A stretch of 64,000 nucleotides of DNA, from positions 243,088 to 307,087 of the forward strand of contig NZ_OCTU01000001.1 in assembly GCF_900232945.1 (NCBI RefSeq). The letters run 5' to 3'. Source of the DNA: Urinicoccus timonensis (GTDB lineage Bacteria > Bacillota > Clostridia > Tissierellales > Peptoniphilaceae). The position numbers and the translations under genes were made by a program. Shown here in pieces: positions 32,258 through 41,580 of the stretch. Positions within the stretch are counted from its first letter, which is position 1. Each line of letters starts with the position of its first letter. The notes beneath the pieces were generated by a model. It was not told the origin of the DNA, did not search any database, and saw nothing but the letters and a program-made list of their open reading frames with translations.

Positions 32258-33602
32258 AAACTCTTTTCTTGGTCCAAGACCCTTTTTTATAGGCAAAGAA
32301 AAGGATCAGGAAGATGGTCAGGTCTGCCGGCATATAAGATGCGAAAAGATAAGAGATGGGTAGGTGGAAAATCCGAACAATCCCATAGAGGAGGGGAAGC
32401 TGGATGCACCAGTCAGCCAAAAGTCCCGAATAGAGCAAGGGTCTGTTGTAGCCACTTCCCATAAAGGCCACCCCACAGCCAAAACCATAGCCCAAAAAGG
32501 GCAAGCAGAAGGAAGAAAAAATCAACATCTGGGACCCGATGGCCTTGACATTGGCATCCTGGATAAAGAGGCCCATAATTCCTTGGTGGAAGACCAGGAC
32601 AGTCACAAGAAAACCCCCCATAATTCCTGCATTCATCCTAGAAGCTATCTTAGAGACCCTTTGGGCTGTGGGGACGTCCTCTTGGCCCAAATAGTGGCCT
32701 ACCAGGGTGGACCCACCCATCATCAGGCCATTTAGGGGCAAAAAGGCCGTGCTATAGATTTTCCCGGCAATACCAAAAGCTGAAATGGCATCTACCCCAT
32801 AGTCAGCCACAAAATGCACTGCCAGGGCATTAAAAATAAAGCGGAGCATCTGCTGAAGTCCATTGGGAACCCCAATTTTCAAGAGCTTTTTGTCAATAGA
32901 GGGAATCAATCGAAAGAGTCCCTTCCAGCGAATATAGATTCCCTTGTGGCCCTTCAACAAGAGGAAAAATCCCACTAAAAAGCTCAGGCAAATGGAAATT
33001 ACCGTGGCCAGGGCCGCCCCATAAACTCCTAAACCGAAGCCCTTGAGGCCCAGAAAGGGGATGGTGTCAAACATCAAAATCGGGTCCAAGATAAGGTTAA
33101 CCAGAGTGGACAGTCCCATGATATACATGGGGGTCTTGGCATCTCCTTGGCAACGAAAAATGGTATTGACTGAAAAAGAAGCAAAAAAGACCGGCAAAAA
33201 ATAAATCCGTAAATAGCCATAGTCCTTTGCAGCCTGGATTACCTCGGGATCTTTTGTATAAAGGGATAAAAGAGGTTGAAGGAATACCAGCAAGAGGACC
33301 ATAGTCAGCAAGGACATAAGTATTTTAAAACTAATGGTTTGCTCTGCTATTTCCAAAGTTCTTTTCCGGTCTCCACGGCCATAACTTTGGCTAATCATAG
33401 ACACAGAACTGGACCCGATGATTTCATTTAAAACGTCAAAAATCCAAAAAATTGTCGTGAATATGGTCACTCCAGCCACAGCCTTGCTGGAAATCCTCCC
33501 CACCCAAACCATGTCTACCATGTCGTAGATAGCCTGGAGGGCAAAAGACAGCATGGTTGGATAGGAAAGAGACCATAGTTTTTTTCCCAAGGATTGCTCC
33601 AT
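32256..33602 (-). CDS. MATE-family multidrug/cation efflux transporter
   Basis: 448 residues, twelve membrane segments in two homologous halves of about 210 residues. The N-terminal WSLSYPTMLSFALQAIYDMVDMVWVGRIS matches the MATE family start (split here over residues 11-39). Exports cationic drugs or metabolites with Na+ or H+. Its leader (33603-33713) contains two hairpins, GGCCTG-TCAG-CAGGCC and GGGTCC/GGACCC, the latter 20-40 bases before the AGGAGG site, so translational control is conceivable. Confidence 0.9.
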   Translation of the reverse strand: MEQSLGKKLWSLSYPTMLSFALQAIYDMVDMVWVGRISSKAVAGVTIFTTIFWIFDVLNEIIGSSSVSMISQSYGRGDRKRTLEIAEQTISFKILMSLLTMVLLLVFLQPLLSLYTKDPEVIQAAKDYGYLRIYFLPVFFASFSVNTIFRCQGDAKTPMYIMGLSTLVNLILDPILMFDTIPFLGLKGFGLGVYGAALATVISICLSFLVGFFLLLKGHKGIYIRWKGLFRLIPSIDKKLLKIGVPNGLQQMLRFIFNALAVHFVADYGVDAISAFGIAGKIYSTAFLPLNGLMMGGSTLVGHYLGQEDVPTAQRVSKIASRMNAGIMGGFLVTVLVFHQGIMGLFIQDANVKAIGSQMLIFSSFCLPFLGYGFGCGVAFMGSGYNRPLLYSGLLADWCIQLPLLYGIVRIFHLPISYLFASYMPADLTIFLILFFAYKKGSWTKKRV

Positions 33603-33713
33603 TTAAACCTCCTTCAAAGACGGGTCCCTACTACTTAGGACCCTTCTTGCCTTTTTATAACTTTTCTAAAAATACTTCATGGCCTGCTGACAGGCCCTCT
33701 ATCTCTCCAAAGG

Positions 33714-34922
33714 CTAGGCCTTGGGAAAGCCTTCTTGTCCTGGATCAAAGGTCCCCAGGACTTTTAATTTCCGATCTTGGACCATGGTTTTTCCCTTGGC
33801 AAAAACACTGTGAATTTCAAGAGTTTTTTCATCCAAGAGGTTGAAGTCTGCATCATAGCCTGGAAGGATTTCCCCCTTGCCCTTGAGTTTTAAAATCTTG
33901 GCCGGGTTGATTGTCAGGCCCCTCAAGGCGATTTCCAAGGGGATATCCTCTTTAAAGACACATTCTTGGATGGCTTCTAAGAGACAAGAGGATTTTCCCA
34001 TGCCCAGGCCAATATAGTTGTTGTTTTCATCAAACATGGGGAAAGATCCTTGGCCATCTGAGGTAAAGGTAAAGAGGTCATAGGAAATTTCTTCGTCTAT
34101 AATCCTCTTTAAGGCCTTGGAAATCCGTACTTCTCCGTACTCTCTTTCCCAAAGGTCAGGGTCGTCAGCTCCGGTAAAGTCGCAGTAGCCGCCCTTTTTC
34201 ATATATTTAATCCCCTCTTCAAAAAGATCAGGATTGCGACCCATATGGGTGGGCAGGAATTGGTAAATGGGGAGTTCTGTTTCTTCTACAGCCCGGTTGA
34301 GATAGTCCAGGTTGGTCTTTCCATCTCCCATGTGGATATTTATGATTCCAGCCTTACCAGATAACATGCCCGCCACCCGGACATTGGCTGCCAGACGGAC
34401 AAATTCTTCAAAGGTGGGTTGGCTGGACCGGTGGTCGGATAGGGCAATTTCCCCTACACCAATGACCTTGTCAATGGCCATGATATCCTTCATGACATCC
34501 CCTGTTAGGCTGGGGGTGGGAATTTGATAGGCCCCTGTATAGATATAGGAAGAAACCCCTTCTTCCTCCAGGCCCCTAGCCTTGGCCAAAAGGGCGTTGA
34601 TGTCCCGGCAAATTCCATCGGTTCCCAGGGTTCCCACAACACTGGTAACCCCAGCAGAAGTCAAGGTAGATAGGGTAATTTCTGGAGTCCGGGTGGAGAA
34701 GCCTCCCTCTCCGCCCCCTCCTAGGATGTGGACATGGCAGTCAATAAAGCCCGGTGTTAAGATTTTTCCACTCCCGTCGATTTCTTCCAGGTCTACCAGA
34801 CCTCCCAGGTCAATTTTAATTTCATCCTCAATGGCTGCAATTTTATCTCCCAAAACCAAGACATCCTTGATTCCCAAGTCTTGAGGACTATAAACATGAA
34901 CATTTCGAATGATTTTAACCAT
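33714..34922 (-). CDS. iadA: Isoaspartyl dipeptidase (beta-aspartyl-peptidase)
   Basis: Hydrolyses beta-aspartyl dipeptides from damaged proteins. 402 residues, amidohydrolase fold: metal ligands in FIDCHVHILGGGGEGG, the GVGEIALSDHRSSQP and NIHMGDG segments, and FTSDGQGSFP with the catalytic Asp. It follows the YfcC-type transporter by 9 bases, so uptake of peptides or amino acids and their hydrolysis are coupled in one operon. AGGAGG start. Confidence 0.93.
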   Translation of the reverse strand: MVKIIRNVHVYSPQDLGIKDVLVLGDKIAAIEDEIKIDLGGLVDLEEIDGSGKILTPGFIDCHVHILGGGGEGGFSTRTPEITLSTLTSAGVTSVVGTLGTDGICRDINALLAKARGLEEEGVSSYIYTGAYQIPTPSLTGDVMKDIMAIDKVIGVGEIALSDHRSSQPTFEEFVRLAANVRVAGMLSGKAGIINIHMGDGKTNLDYLNRAVEETELPIYQFLPTHMGRNPDLFEEGIKYMKKGGYCDFTGADDPDLWEREYGEVRISKALKRIIDEEISYDLFTFTSDGQGSFPMFDENNNYIGLGMGKSSCLLEAIQECVFKEDIPLEIALRGLTINPAKILKLKGKGEILPGYDADFNLLDEKTLEIHSVFAKGKTMVQDRKLKVLGTFDPGQEGFPKA

Positions 34923-34931
34923 AATAACCTC

Positions 34932-36644
34932 CTATTGGAAATTCATAGCGACGGCAATAATCAAGATAATACAACCAATAAGGAAGAAAAATCCTTGCAT
35001 CTTGATTTGGAACTTGGCCCACTTGGACCAATCAATACCAGCAACTCCTAAAACTCCAATTAAGCTGGCAGAAACCGGTGTAAAGGCATCCATAAATCCT
35101 GCTCCCATTTGATAGGCCAAAACGGCAATTTGCCTGGAAACTCCTACCAGGTCGGCCAGGGGTGCCATAATGGGCATGGTCAAGGCGGCTTGGCCTGAGT
35201 TGGATGTAACGACTAGGTTGAAGCAGGATTGGAAGGCATACATACCAATGGCAGCTGCTGTTTTTGGAACTCCCCGAAGGGCATTTCCAATGGAGTAGAG
35301 GATAGTATTTAAGGCTGAAAAACTATTGGCATCACTGCCTCCCAAGACGATTAAAATCCCCTTGGCCATCCCTACAACGACAGCTGTTCCTGCCAAGTCG
35401 GCAGCTCCAGATTGGAACTTAGAAGCAATGTCATTAATCCCTAAGTTGTTGAGCTTAAAGATGACAGCAGTCAAACCGGCTACAAGACCCATCACAAAGA
35501 ATTGGGATGCAATTTCAGGAATGTAGTAGCCCTTTTTCATTACTCCCCAAACAATCCAAATGAGGACCAGGAGCATTTCTAGTAAAATTAACTTGTGGCC
35601 TACTTGGAAGTCCCGGGCAGAATCGTCCTCTTGCAATTGGGTCCTAAACTTATTGTCTGAACTATACATGACAGATTTTTCTGGGTTCTTCCGGATTCTT
35701 TCGGCATAGACCATGGTATAGGCTGCACCAAGACCCGTTACCACAAGCCAACAAACCAGGCGGAATCCAGCTCCAGATAAGACAGGAATTCCAGCAATCC
35801 CTTGGGCAATGGCCACACTAAAGGGGCTCATCCAAGAAACAGCATTTCCCAATTGGGAGGCCACAAAGGTAACCGTTACAGCCACAATGGAGTCATAGCC
35901 CAAGGCGATAACAAAGGGCACCATGACCATGGAAAAAGGAATGACCTCTTCCGACATGCCAAAGGTGGCTCCTCCCAGAGAGAATAGGTAGAATAAAATC
36001 GGTAGAGCAAAGCGTTCCAAGCCCTTGGTCTTGTCAATTACGGCATAGATTCCTGCATCGATGGCTCCAGTAGCCATGATGATTCCAAAGGATCCACCAA
36101 CGACCAACAAGAGGGCTACAATCCCTACAGCAGACCCATACTTGTCCCCGGATACCAGCCCTTCAAAGAGGTAGTTTAGAAAACCAAAGCCATTAAAATC
36201 TTCCGTTCCCCAAACACCAGCTGTTTTATTGAGCTTCACCGTTTGATCATAAATTTGGTCCCCATAGAGACCATAGAGAACGTCATCACTTAAGCCCAGC
36301 TCGTCCAAGCTTTCTTGGGTCCAGTCCTTGGCATCTGTCTTCAAAAATGCTCCCAGGGCTTCTTGATCCAAGTCCAGTTCTTCCAACTTGGCTTGGTCTT
36401 GGGCCAAGGCCGGTAGTTGACTGGCCAAAAAGTCTGTATTTAAGGGGTGCATATAGCGGAAAGTTTCGGCTTGTAAGACCGTCCGGCTAGCTGTTTCCCC
36501 ATTGGCATCCGTATATTCCACTTCGTGGGTTGAAAACTTCCCAGCAGGGATTAAAAAAGTCAGTCCCCAGCAAAGTAAAACCACCACAAAGATAATGGCA
36601 TAGGTATGGGGGGTCTTGAATTTAGTCAAGTCTTTCTTTGTCAT
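34932..36644 (-). CDS. YfcC-family transporter
   Basis: 570 residues with about 12 membrane segments and a polar loop of about 130 residues after the first segment, rich in D/E/Q and larger than in most relatives. The family belongs with DcuC- and ArgE/ornithine-antiporter-like carriers (PF03606-type). Motifs such as FNLVVTSNSGQAALTMPIMAPL are conserved. Substrate unassigned; the downstream iadA gene suggests aspartyl dipeptides or amino acids. Confidence 0.82.
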   Translation of the reverse strand: MTKKDLTKFKTPHTYAIIFVVVLLCWGLTFLIPAGKFSTHEVEYTDANGETASRTVLQAETFRYMHPLNTDFLASQLPALAQDQAKLEELDLDQEALGAFLKTDAKDWTQESLDELGLSDDVLYGLYGDQIYDQTVKLNKTAGVWGTEDFNGFGFLNYLFEGLVSGDKYGSAVGIVALLLVVGGSFGIIMATGAIDAGIYAVIDKTKGLERFALPILFYLFSLGGATFGMSEEVIPFSMVMVPFVIALGYDSIVAVTVTFVASQLGNAVSWMSPFSVAIAQGIAGIPVLSGAGFRLVCWLVVTGLGAAYTMVYAERIRKNPEKSVMYSSDNKFRTQLQEDDSARDFQVGHKLILLEMLLVLIWIVWGVMKKGYYIPEIASQFFVMGLVAGLTAVIFKLNNLGINDIASKFQSGAADLAGTAVVVGMAKGILIVLGGSDANSFSALNTILYSIGNALRGVPKTAAAIGMYAFQSCFNLVVTSNSGQAALTMPIMAPLADLVGVSRQIAVLAYQMGAGFMDAFTPVSASLIGVLGVAGIDWSKWAKFQIKMQGFFFLIGCIILIIAVAMNFQ

Positions 36645-36696
36645 TTTTCTCCTCCTTGGTCATTGACCTTTTTCTTTATATCTATATCAACCCCTT

Positions 36697-38013
36697 TTAA
36701 GAGGGGGAATTCCTAGAATTTCTTTCTTCCTGCTTTTTGAAGTTTTGATAGAGGTCTTGAATTTTTTCCCGGTCCCTCTTATTGGTCAAGGAGTCATAAA
36801 AGACCTGGTAGCAATCATGGTAATAGCTGGCGATGCTGGCCTTGACCTCATCATTTGCATTGAGGTACATATGGAGGATTCCCTCTAAAATGGCCTTGGC
36901 AATGGAGGGGTCCTCCTTGCCATAGTGGATTAATTGATAAAAGGTTAAATAGAGTTCTTCTTCTACAGAATAGGCTACATAGACCACATTAGAGTCATCT
37001 TGATTTTTTAATAGGATAAAATTATTTTTGGTAGAAAATAGCTGGCCCAGGAGGTTACAAATCTTACCAATACAGTTGATGGCCGTATTGGGGTCGTTGA
37101 TTCCAGGGCTAATGGCTCGCAGGGCAATTTCCACCAAATTGGTCATTTCGTGGTGGTAGTCTGCCTGGTCATTTTTAGCCGGATTGAGCAAAAAGGTCTT
37201 GGCAATGGCATCTAACCAATCTTCTTGGTCCTGGCCTTGGGGGAGGCCTGTTCCTCTTTTACTGTGAATTTCAGCAATTTCCATGTCTTTTAGGACATAT
37301 TCCCCTATCTTGACCTTGGTTACTAGTTCACAAGGATACTTGGTCAGGATCTTTAAGAGCTCATCTTCATTTAAATCGTAAAAATAGCCAGTTTCCAAGG
37401 AATAGATGGGAAAACCCGATTGGATTTCATCCTCCAAATAACGGGTGGATTTCTTCCGCAGGTCGGATTCCTCTTGGATTAGCTTTTCCGCTTCCTCGTA
37501 GACATCCTGGATGACGTTGACTTCCTTGATGGAATAGAGTACTTTATGGACGAACTTCATAAAGTAAACCATACTTAAGATGGCATAGATAATCCCCAAA
37601 CTTCCGGCTAAAAGTTTTTGGTCCTCTGCCACATCTTGGATGATTAAAAGGGATAAGACTGTATAAAAAAAGCCTCCAACAAAAACTCCAATCAAACTCA
37701 AAACATGGGGCTTATCGATGAATTTTTGTACAACCCGTGGAGTGAAATTAGATGCATAGGTGGTTAAAACCGTTAGGATGGTTGTTAGGGTAAAGGTGGT
37801 AACAGTTAGGAAGACTCCAGACAGATTGGATAAAAAGCCCTTGGACACATCCTTGGTCAGGAGAAAAAATTTCGGAATTGCCTTATTTAAGTCCGGATAC
37901 TGGATATCTACAATCCAGACAACCACTAGCAAGACAAAGGATAAAAAGGTAAATTTTGTTGTATTGATTCCATTTCTATGGTTGTTGTACCAAAGGGTAA
38001 TTTTTGCCTTCAT
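36697..38013 (-). CDS. DUF2254 membrane protein
   Basis: 438 residues: four membrane segments in the first 165 residues, then a cytoplasmic part with the family signature ALRAISPGINDPNTAINCI (about 290-308). Its start touches the YjbQ stop codon and its AGGAGG site lies inside the end of that gene, so the two are co-transcribed. Function of the family is unknown. Confidence 0.85.
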   Translation of the reverse strand: MKAKITLWYNNHRNGINTTKFTFLSFVLLVVVWIVDIQYPDLNKAIPKFFLLTKDVSKGFLSNLSGVFLTVTTFTLTTILTVLTTYASNFTPRVVQKFIDKPHVLSLIGVFVGGFFYTVLSLLIIQDVAEDQKLLAGSLGIIYAILSMVYFMKFVHKVLYSIKEVNVIQDVYEEAEKLIQEESDLRKKSTRYLEDEIQSGFPIYSLETGYFYDLNEDELLKILTKYPCELVTKVKIGEYVLKDMEIAEIHSKRGTGLPQGQDQEDWLDAIAKTFLLNPAKNDQADYHHEMTNLVEIALRAISPGINDPNTAINCIGKICNLLGQLFSTKNNFILLKNQDDSNVVYVAYSVEEELYLTFYQLIHYGKEDPSIAKAILEGILHMYLNANDEVKASIASYYHDCYQVFYDSLTNKRDREKIQDLYQNFKKQEERNSRNSPS

Positions 38014-38412
38014 TTACTTGCCTCCTAAGATCTTTACATAAAAGGACCTGGTTCTGGGTCCATCAAATTCTAGAAAATAAATTCCCTGCCAAGTCCCCAA
38101 AAGGAGCCTACCGTCCTGGATGATGAAGCCTTGACTGGCTCCAAAGAGACTGGACAAGAGATGGGCCCTGGAATTTCCCTCCAGGTGGCTAAAGTTTGGA
38201 TTGTCTGGAAGGTTTTCTTGCAGGGCTAAAAAAATATCCTCTTGAACGGCTGGGTCTGTGTTTTCATTGACACTAATGGCCCCAGTGGTGTGGGGGCAAT
38301 AGACCAGGCAAATCCCCTCTTGGACCCCAGATTCTTCCAAGCAATCTTCTACCAGTCCAGTAATATCTATCATTTCTTCTCTCTTTGTTTTCAGCTGGTA
38401 GCTTTTTAACAT
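38014..38412 (-). CDS. YjbQ-family protein (UPF0047)
   Basis: 132 residues from the ATG at 38412 (GGGAGATGGGAC upstream); an upstream extension to 38505 is not protein-like. CPHTTGAISVNENTDP, ASQGFIIQDGRLLLGTWQGI and FLEFDGPR are the signatures, with the conserved His and acidic residues of the site that gives weak thiamine-phosphate synthase activity in E. coli YjbQ. True substrate unknown. Confidence 0.9.
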   Translation of the reverse strand: MLKSYQLKTKREEMIDITGLVEDCLEESGVQEGICLVYCPHTTGAISVNENTDPAVQEDIFLALQENLPDNPNFSHLEGNSRAHLLSSLFGASQGFIIQDGRLLLGTWQGIYFLEFDGPRTRSFYVKILGGK

Positions 38413-38517
38413 GTCCCATCTCCCTTCCAATAAACTTATTTTAAGATTTTTATCTTCTTTTATTATATCCTTTTTCCAGATAAAATGGTAAAAAAATAAG
38501 CACATCTTCCGATGTAC

Positions 38518-39075
38518 TTAAGGCAAATAACCCAAATGTTCCAATAAAACCTTGCTTCCTATTAAAATCAAGAGAATTCCCCCCAAGACCTGGGCCCATT
38601 TCTCCCATTTTTGCCCGAAATAATGGCCCAGATAAAAGCCCACAAAAGACAAAAGAAAGGTACATAGCCCAATAAAGGAGGCTGATTGGTAGATATTGAC
38701 CTTTAAAACTGCAAGGCTCACCCCGATAATTAAGGCATCAATGCTGGTGGCAATGGCCAAGGGTAACATCTCCTTAAAGGAAAAACCCCCAGGCAGGTCT
38801 TTTTGGCTATCCGCCTCCCGAATCATGTTAAGGCCTAAAATAGCCAGGAGAATAAAGGCAATCCAATGGTCCCAGGCTTGGATGGTCCGGTAAAAACGAG
38901 CGCCGAAAAAATAACCGATAAGGGGCATAAAGGCTTGGAAAAAGCCAAAGTAAAGGCCCACAATAAGCCCTTGCTTGACCTGGGCTTTCTTCACTGTCAA
39001 ACCCTTGCACAGGGCCACAGAAAATGCATCCATAGATAGGCCCACTGCTGTTACCAATAATGTAATAAAATCCAT
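38518..39075 (-). CDS. mntP: Manganese efflux pump MntP
   Basis: 185 residues from the ATG at 39075; a GTG four codons earlier is possible. Six membrane segments, with acidic Mn2+-site motifs GLSMDAFSVALCKG near the start and ATSIDALIIGVSL in the second half. No yybP-ykoY manganese riboswitch is visible in the 68-base upstream gap. Exports Mn2+ when it is in excess. Confidence 0.92.
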   Translation of the reverse strand: MDFITLLVTAVGLSMDAFSVALCKGLTVKKAQVKQGLIVGLYFGFFQAFMPLIGYFFGARFYRTIQAWDHWIAFILLAILGLNMIREADSQKDLPGGFSFKEMLPLAIATSIDALIIGVSLAVLKVNIYQSASFIGLCTFLLSFVGFYLGHYFGQKWEKWAQVLGGILLILIGSKVLLEHLGYLP

Positions 39076-39143
39076 TCCTTCCCCCACTCTCTAGACAAAA
39101 TCTTGTTCTATTATATAAGTTGCCAGAAGATAATTCAAGCCTC

Positions 39144-39836
39144 CTAGCCCTTTAGAGGCCGGTTTAAGGACTTCTCCACTTCCTTCCATTGTGGAAAAAA
39201 CTGGTCCAGGTAGGCGTAAAAGGCCTGGTTGTGGTGGTCTTCCATGAAGTGGACCAACTCATGAACCAAGACATAATCCAGGGCCTGGTAGGGTCTTTGG
39301 GCCAGGTAGAGACTGAGCCAAATCCTCTGGTCTCGTGGATTACAGGTCCCCCAACGACTGGTCATCTTTTTCACCCTCCAGTCCTTGGGATAAAGGCCCA
39401 GGATTTTTGACCAATAGGCCAGTCGGTCCGGAACCTGGGCCTTGACCTGGCTCCGGTAAAATTCCAAAAGCAAGGCCTCTCTCCCCTCCCGGTCCAGGTC
39501 TTCTTTCAGACTCATGAGCAGTTCACCTTCCCTTAGATCCACCTGGTTTCTTTTCTGGCCCAAGACTATCCTTAAGGGATAGGTCCTTCCCCATAAAAAA
39601 TGCCTCTCACCCCCTATATAGGCCGGGTCCTCCAGGACCTGGCCTGGAGAAATCCTCTGAAAGAGCCAGTCCTTCTTATCCTCTAAAAAAGCCAAGGCCC
39701 CCTGTTTTCCTAGCCTTTGGTCCAAGGATAGGGAAATTTTTCCTTGACTGGGATGAATCCGTAAGTAAATATTCTTTTGTCCCTTGCCATAGGTCAGGTC
39801 AATGGGGTAGCCGTAGAAATTTATTTTTTCCTTCAT
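39144..39836 (-). CDS. YgjP-type M48-like metallopeptidase-domain protein
   Basis: 230 residues. VLVHELVHFMEDHHNQAFYAYL has the zinc motif HELVH with a third ligand His 10 residues on, typical of the YgjP/WSS1-like DUF45 group. The N-terminal half (about 1-110) is basic and beta-rich. The E. coli homologue has been linked to nucleotide pyrophosphatase activity, so peptidase function is uncertain. Confidence 0.87.
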   Translation of the reverse strand: MKEKINFYGYPIDLTYGKGQKNIYLRIHPSQGKISLSLDQRLGKQGALAFLEDKKDWLFQRISPGQVLEDPAYIGGERHFLWGRTYPLRIVLGQKRNQVDLREGELLMSLKEDLDREGREALLLEFYRSQVKAQVPDRLAYWSKILGLYPKDWRVKKMTSRWGTCNPRDQRIWLSLYLAQRPYQALDYVLVHELVHFMEDHHNQAFYAYLDQFFPQWKEVEKSLNRPLKG

Positions 39837-39969
39837 GTCCTCTCCTTTATTTCCTCCTTCTATTATAAGAGAAATATAAGAAAAAAATAAACTCTAAAAG
39901 ATTCTTTCTTGACCTTGCACTTTTTTTAAAAAACTATCATAATGAAGAGTGACTGGAGGTTATATAAAT

Positions 39970-40842
39970 ATGATTGATATTATCATTATAGGCGCCGGCC
40001 CTGCAGGAGTTAGTGCAGCCTTATATGTAAAAGCAAGAGGCAAGAATGTCTTGCTTCTTGAAAAAGATAAAATTGGTGGTTTAATTGCAAATGTTTCTAA
40101 AGTAAGCCACTACCTTTCTTTGGAAAAGGACGAAACCGGACCCAGTTTTGCAAAAAAATTAGCTGATCAAGTGGCCCAGGCCCAAATCCCTGTCCACTAC
40201 GAAGAAGTTCTCTCTCTAAAAAAAGATGACCAAGGCTTTCTTGTCCAAACAAATAAAGACAGCTACCGGGCTAAAAAGGTTATTTGCGCCTCGGGGTCCA
40301 GCTTAAAAGACCTGCCCCTAAAGCAAGAGGAAGAAATTCCCTGTCACCACTGGCCTCTAGGTCAGGAAGACCAGATCAAAGGAAAAATAGTCCTTATGAA
40401 CGGTGGATCTGACGGAGCTTGTAAAGAAGCTCTTTACCTGGCCAAGTATGCCAAGGAAGTCCACATCATCCAAGTCCAAGAAGACCTGCTTTGCATCCAC
40501 GAATTTAGGGAACAAATTAAAAATTCCCCCAATATTTTCGTTCATACATCTGCCCAGTTGGAGTCTGTCAAGGTTAAAGACGGCCTTTGCCTGGAAGCAA
40601 GCTTTGCAGGCCAAGGCGTCCAAGACCCCCAAGGCTTAGAAATTTATGTCCAAATTGGGCAAAATGGAAATACCTGCTACTTAAAAGACCTAGCTCACCT
40701 TGAAGGATCCTTTGTCAAAGAAGATTTAGCCTCTTCCTTAGAAGGCCTTTACTTTGCCGGCGACCTAAGGGTCAAGGCTGTTAAACAAGTGGCCACCGCT
40801 GTTAGTGACGGTTGCCTGACCGGCATCCAAGCCTGTAAATAA
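39970..40842 (+). CDS. Thioredoxin-reductase-like FAD oxidoreductase lacking the CxxC
   Basis: 290 residues from the ATG at 39970 (GGAGG 10 bases upstream; a GTG seven codons earlier is less likely). The FAD loop IIGAGPAGVSAALY and the C-terminal YFAGDLR...QVATAVSDG match thioredoxin reductases, but where CxxC is expected there is EEIPCHHWPLGQED, a single Cys. The NADPH loop is NGGSDGACKEAL, also altered. It is probably a ferredoxin-NADP reductase-like or flavoprotein of another role. Ends on an intrinsic terminator. Confidence 0.8.
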   Translation: MIDIIIIGAGPAGVSAALYVKARGKNVLLLEKDKIGGLIANVSKVSHYLSLEKDETGPSFAKKLADQVAQAQIPVHYEEVLSLKKDDQGFLVQTNKDSYRAKKVICASGSSLKDLPLKQEEEIPCHHWPLGQEDQIKGKIVLMNGGSDGACKEALYLAKYAKEVHIIQVQEDLLCIHEFREQIKNSPNIFVHTSAQLESVKVKDGLCLEASFAGQGVQDPQGLEIYVQIGQNGNTCYLKDLAHLEGSFVKEDLASSLEGLYFAGDLRVKAVKQVATAVSDGCLTGIQACK

Positions 40843-40857
40843 ATCTGTAAAACGTTT

Positions 40858-40883
40858 AAAAGCTCCCCTTGGGGAGCTTTTTT
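40858..40883 (+). terminator. Intrinsic terminator
   Basis: AAAGCTCCCC directly apposed to GGGGAGCTTT across TT, with a T6 tail. Confidence 0.88.
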
Positions 40884-40924
40884 CTCTTGCCTTTCTTGTT
40901 GTTTATCTTTTATCTTAACATGCT

Positions 40925-41458
40925 TTAGTCCTGTTTTTTTAGTAAATGGTAGACCAAAATTCCCGGACCACAAAGATAGGTTAAGGGCAAACCCAGTAAC
41001 CTAAATGAATTGTAGTCCAGGTCTGCCAGCCGGTCTCCTACATATTTATTGGCTTGTGGAAAAGAAATCAGAGCCACCATCATATAGATGGTTAGGACCA
41101 ACCATGGCATGTCCCAGGGATTTTTCTTAAGATAGTCTTCCATAAAAAGATAATAATAAAAAAAGAAAAAGACAAAGCCTATTAAACAATAAATCATCCA
41201 GACTAAGAAGTCCACAAACTGTCTCCAAAGACCTAGTCCTTGGGCTGACTCCTTATTTTCTTCTTCACCATGACCAATAAAGTAGGCCATATCTACATCA
41301 AAGACCCGGGCCAATTGCCTTAAGTTGGTCATGGTGGGCTGGGCCTTGTCCATTTCCCACTTGGAAATCGCCTGCCGGGTAAGATCTAATTTTTGAGCTA
41401 GGTCTTCTTGGGATAGACCTAAAGCCTGTCTCTTTTCTTTAATTTTCTTTCCGTACAT
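40925..41458 (-). CDS. XRE-family regulator with membrane segments
   Basis: 177 residues. An HTH_3 domain (about 6-60) is clear: LGLSQEDLAQKLDLTRQAIS, then KWEMDKAQPTMTNLRQLARVF. The C-terminal half has three to four hydrophobic segments (about 78-100, 118-137, 150-172), so it is a membrane-tethered DNA-binding protein. AGGAGG start. Monocistronic; targets unknown. Confidence 0.85.
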   Translation of the reverse strand: MYGKKIKEKRQALGLSQEDLAQKLDLTRQAISKWEMDKAQPTMTNLRQLARVFDVDMAYFIGHGEEENKESAQGLGLWRQFVDFLVWMIYCLIGFVFFFFYYYLFMEDYLKKNPWDMPWLVLTIYMMVALISFPQANKYVGDRLADLDYNSFRLLGLPLTYLCGPGILVYHLLKKQD

Positions 41459-41525
41459 CTGATGCCTCCTTATTCAAAGTCATTTTCTAGCCTTACTATA
41501 GCAAAAATGGTCCCAGCCTACAAGC

Positions 41526-41562
41526 AAATAGCCCCGCAACTTTTGGTTGCGGGGCTATTTTT
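41526..41562 (-). terminator. Strong intrinsic terminator, 15-bp stem
   Basis: AAATAGCCCCGCAAC and GTTGCGGGGCTATTT around TTTTG, bounded by A/T tracts. It serves the stalk gene on the minus strand and may also be used from the other side. Confidence 0.88.
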
Positions 41563-41580
41563 AGCCATTTCATTTCTCTT

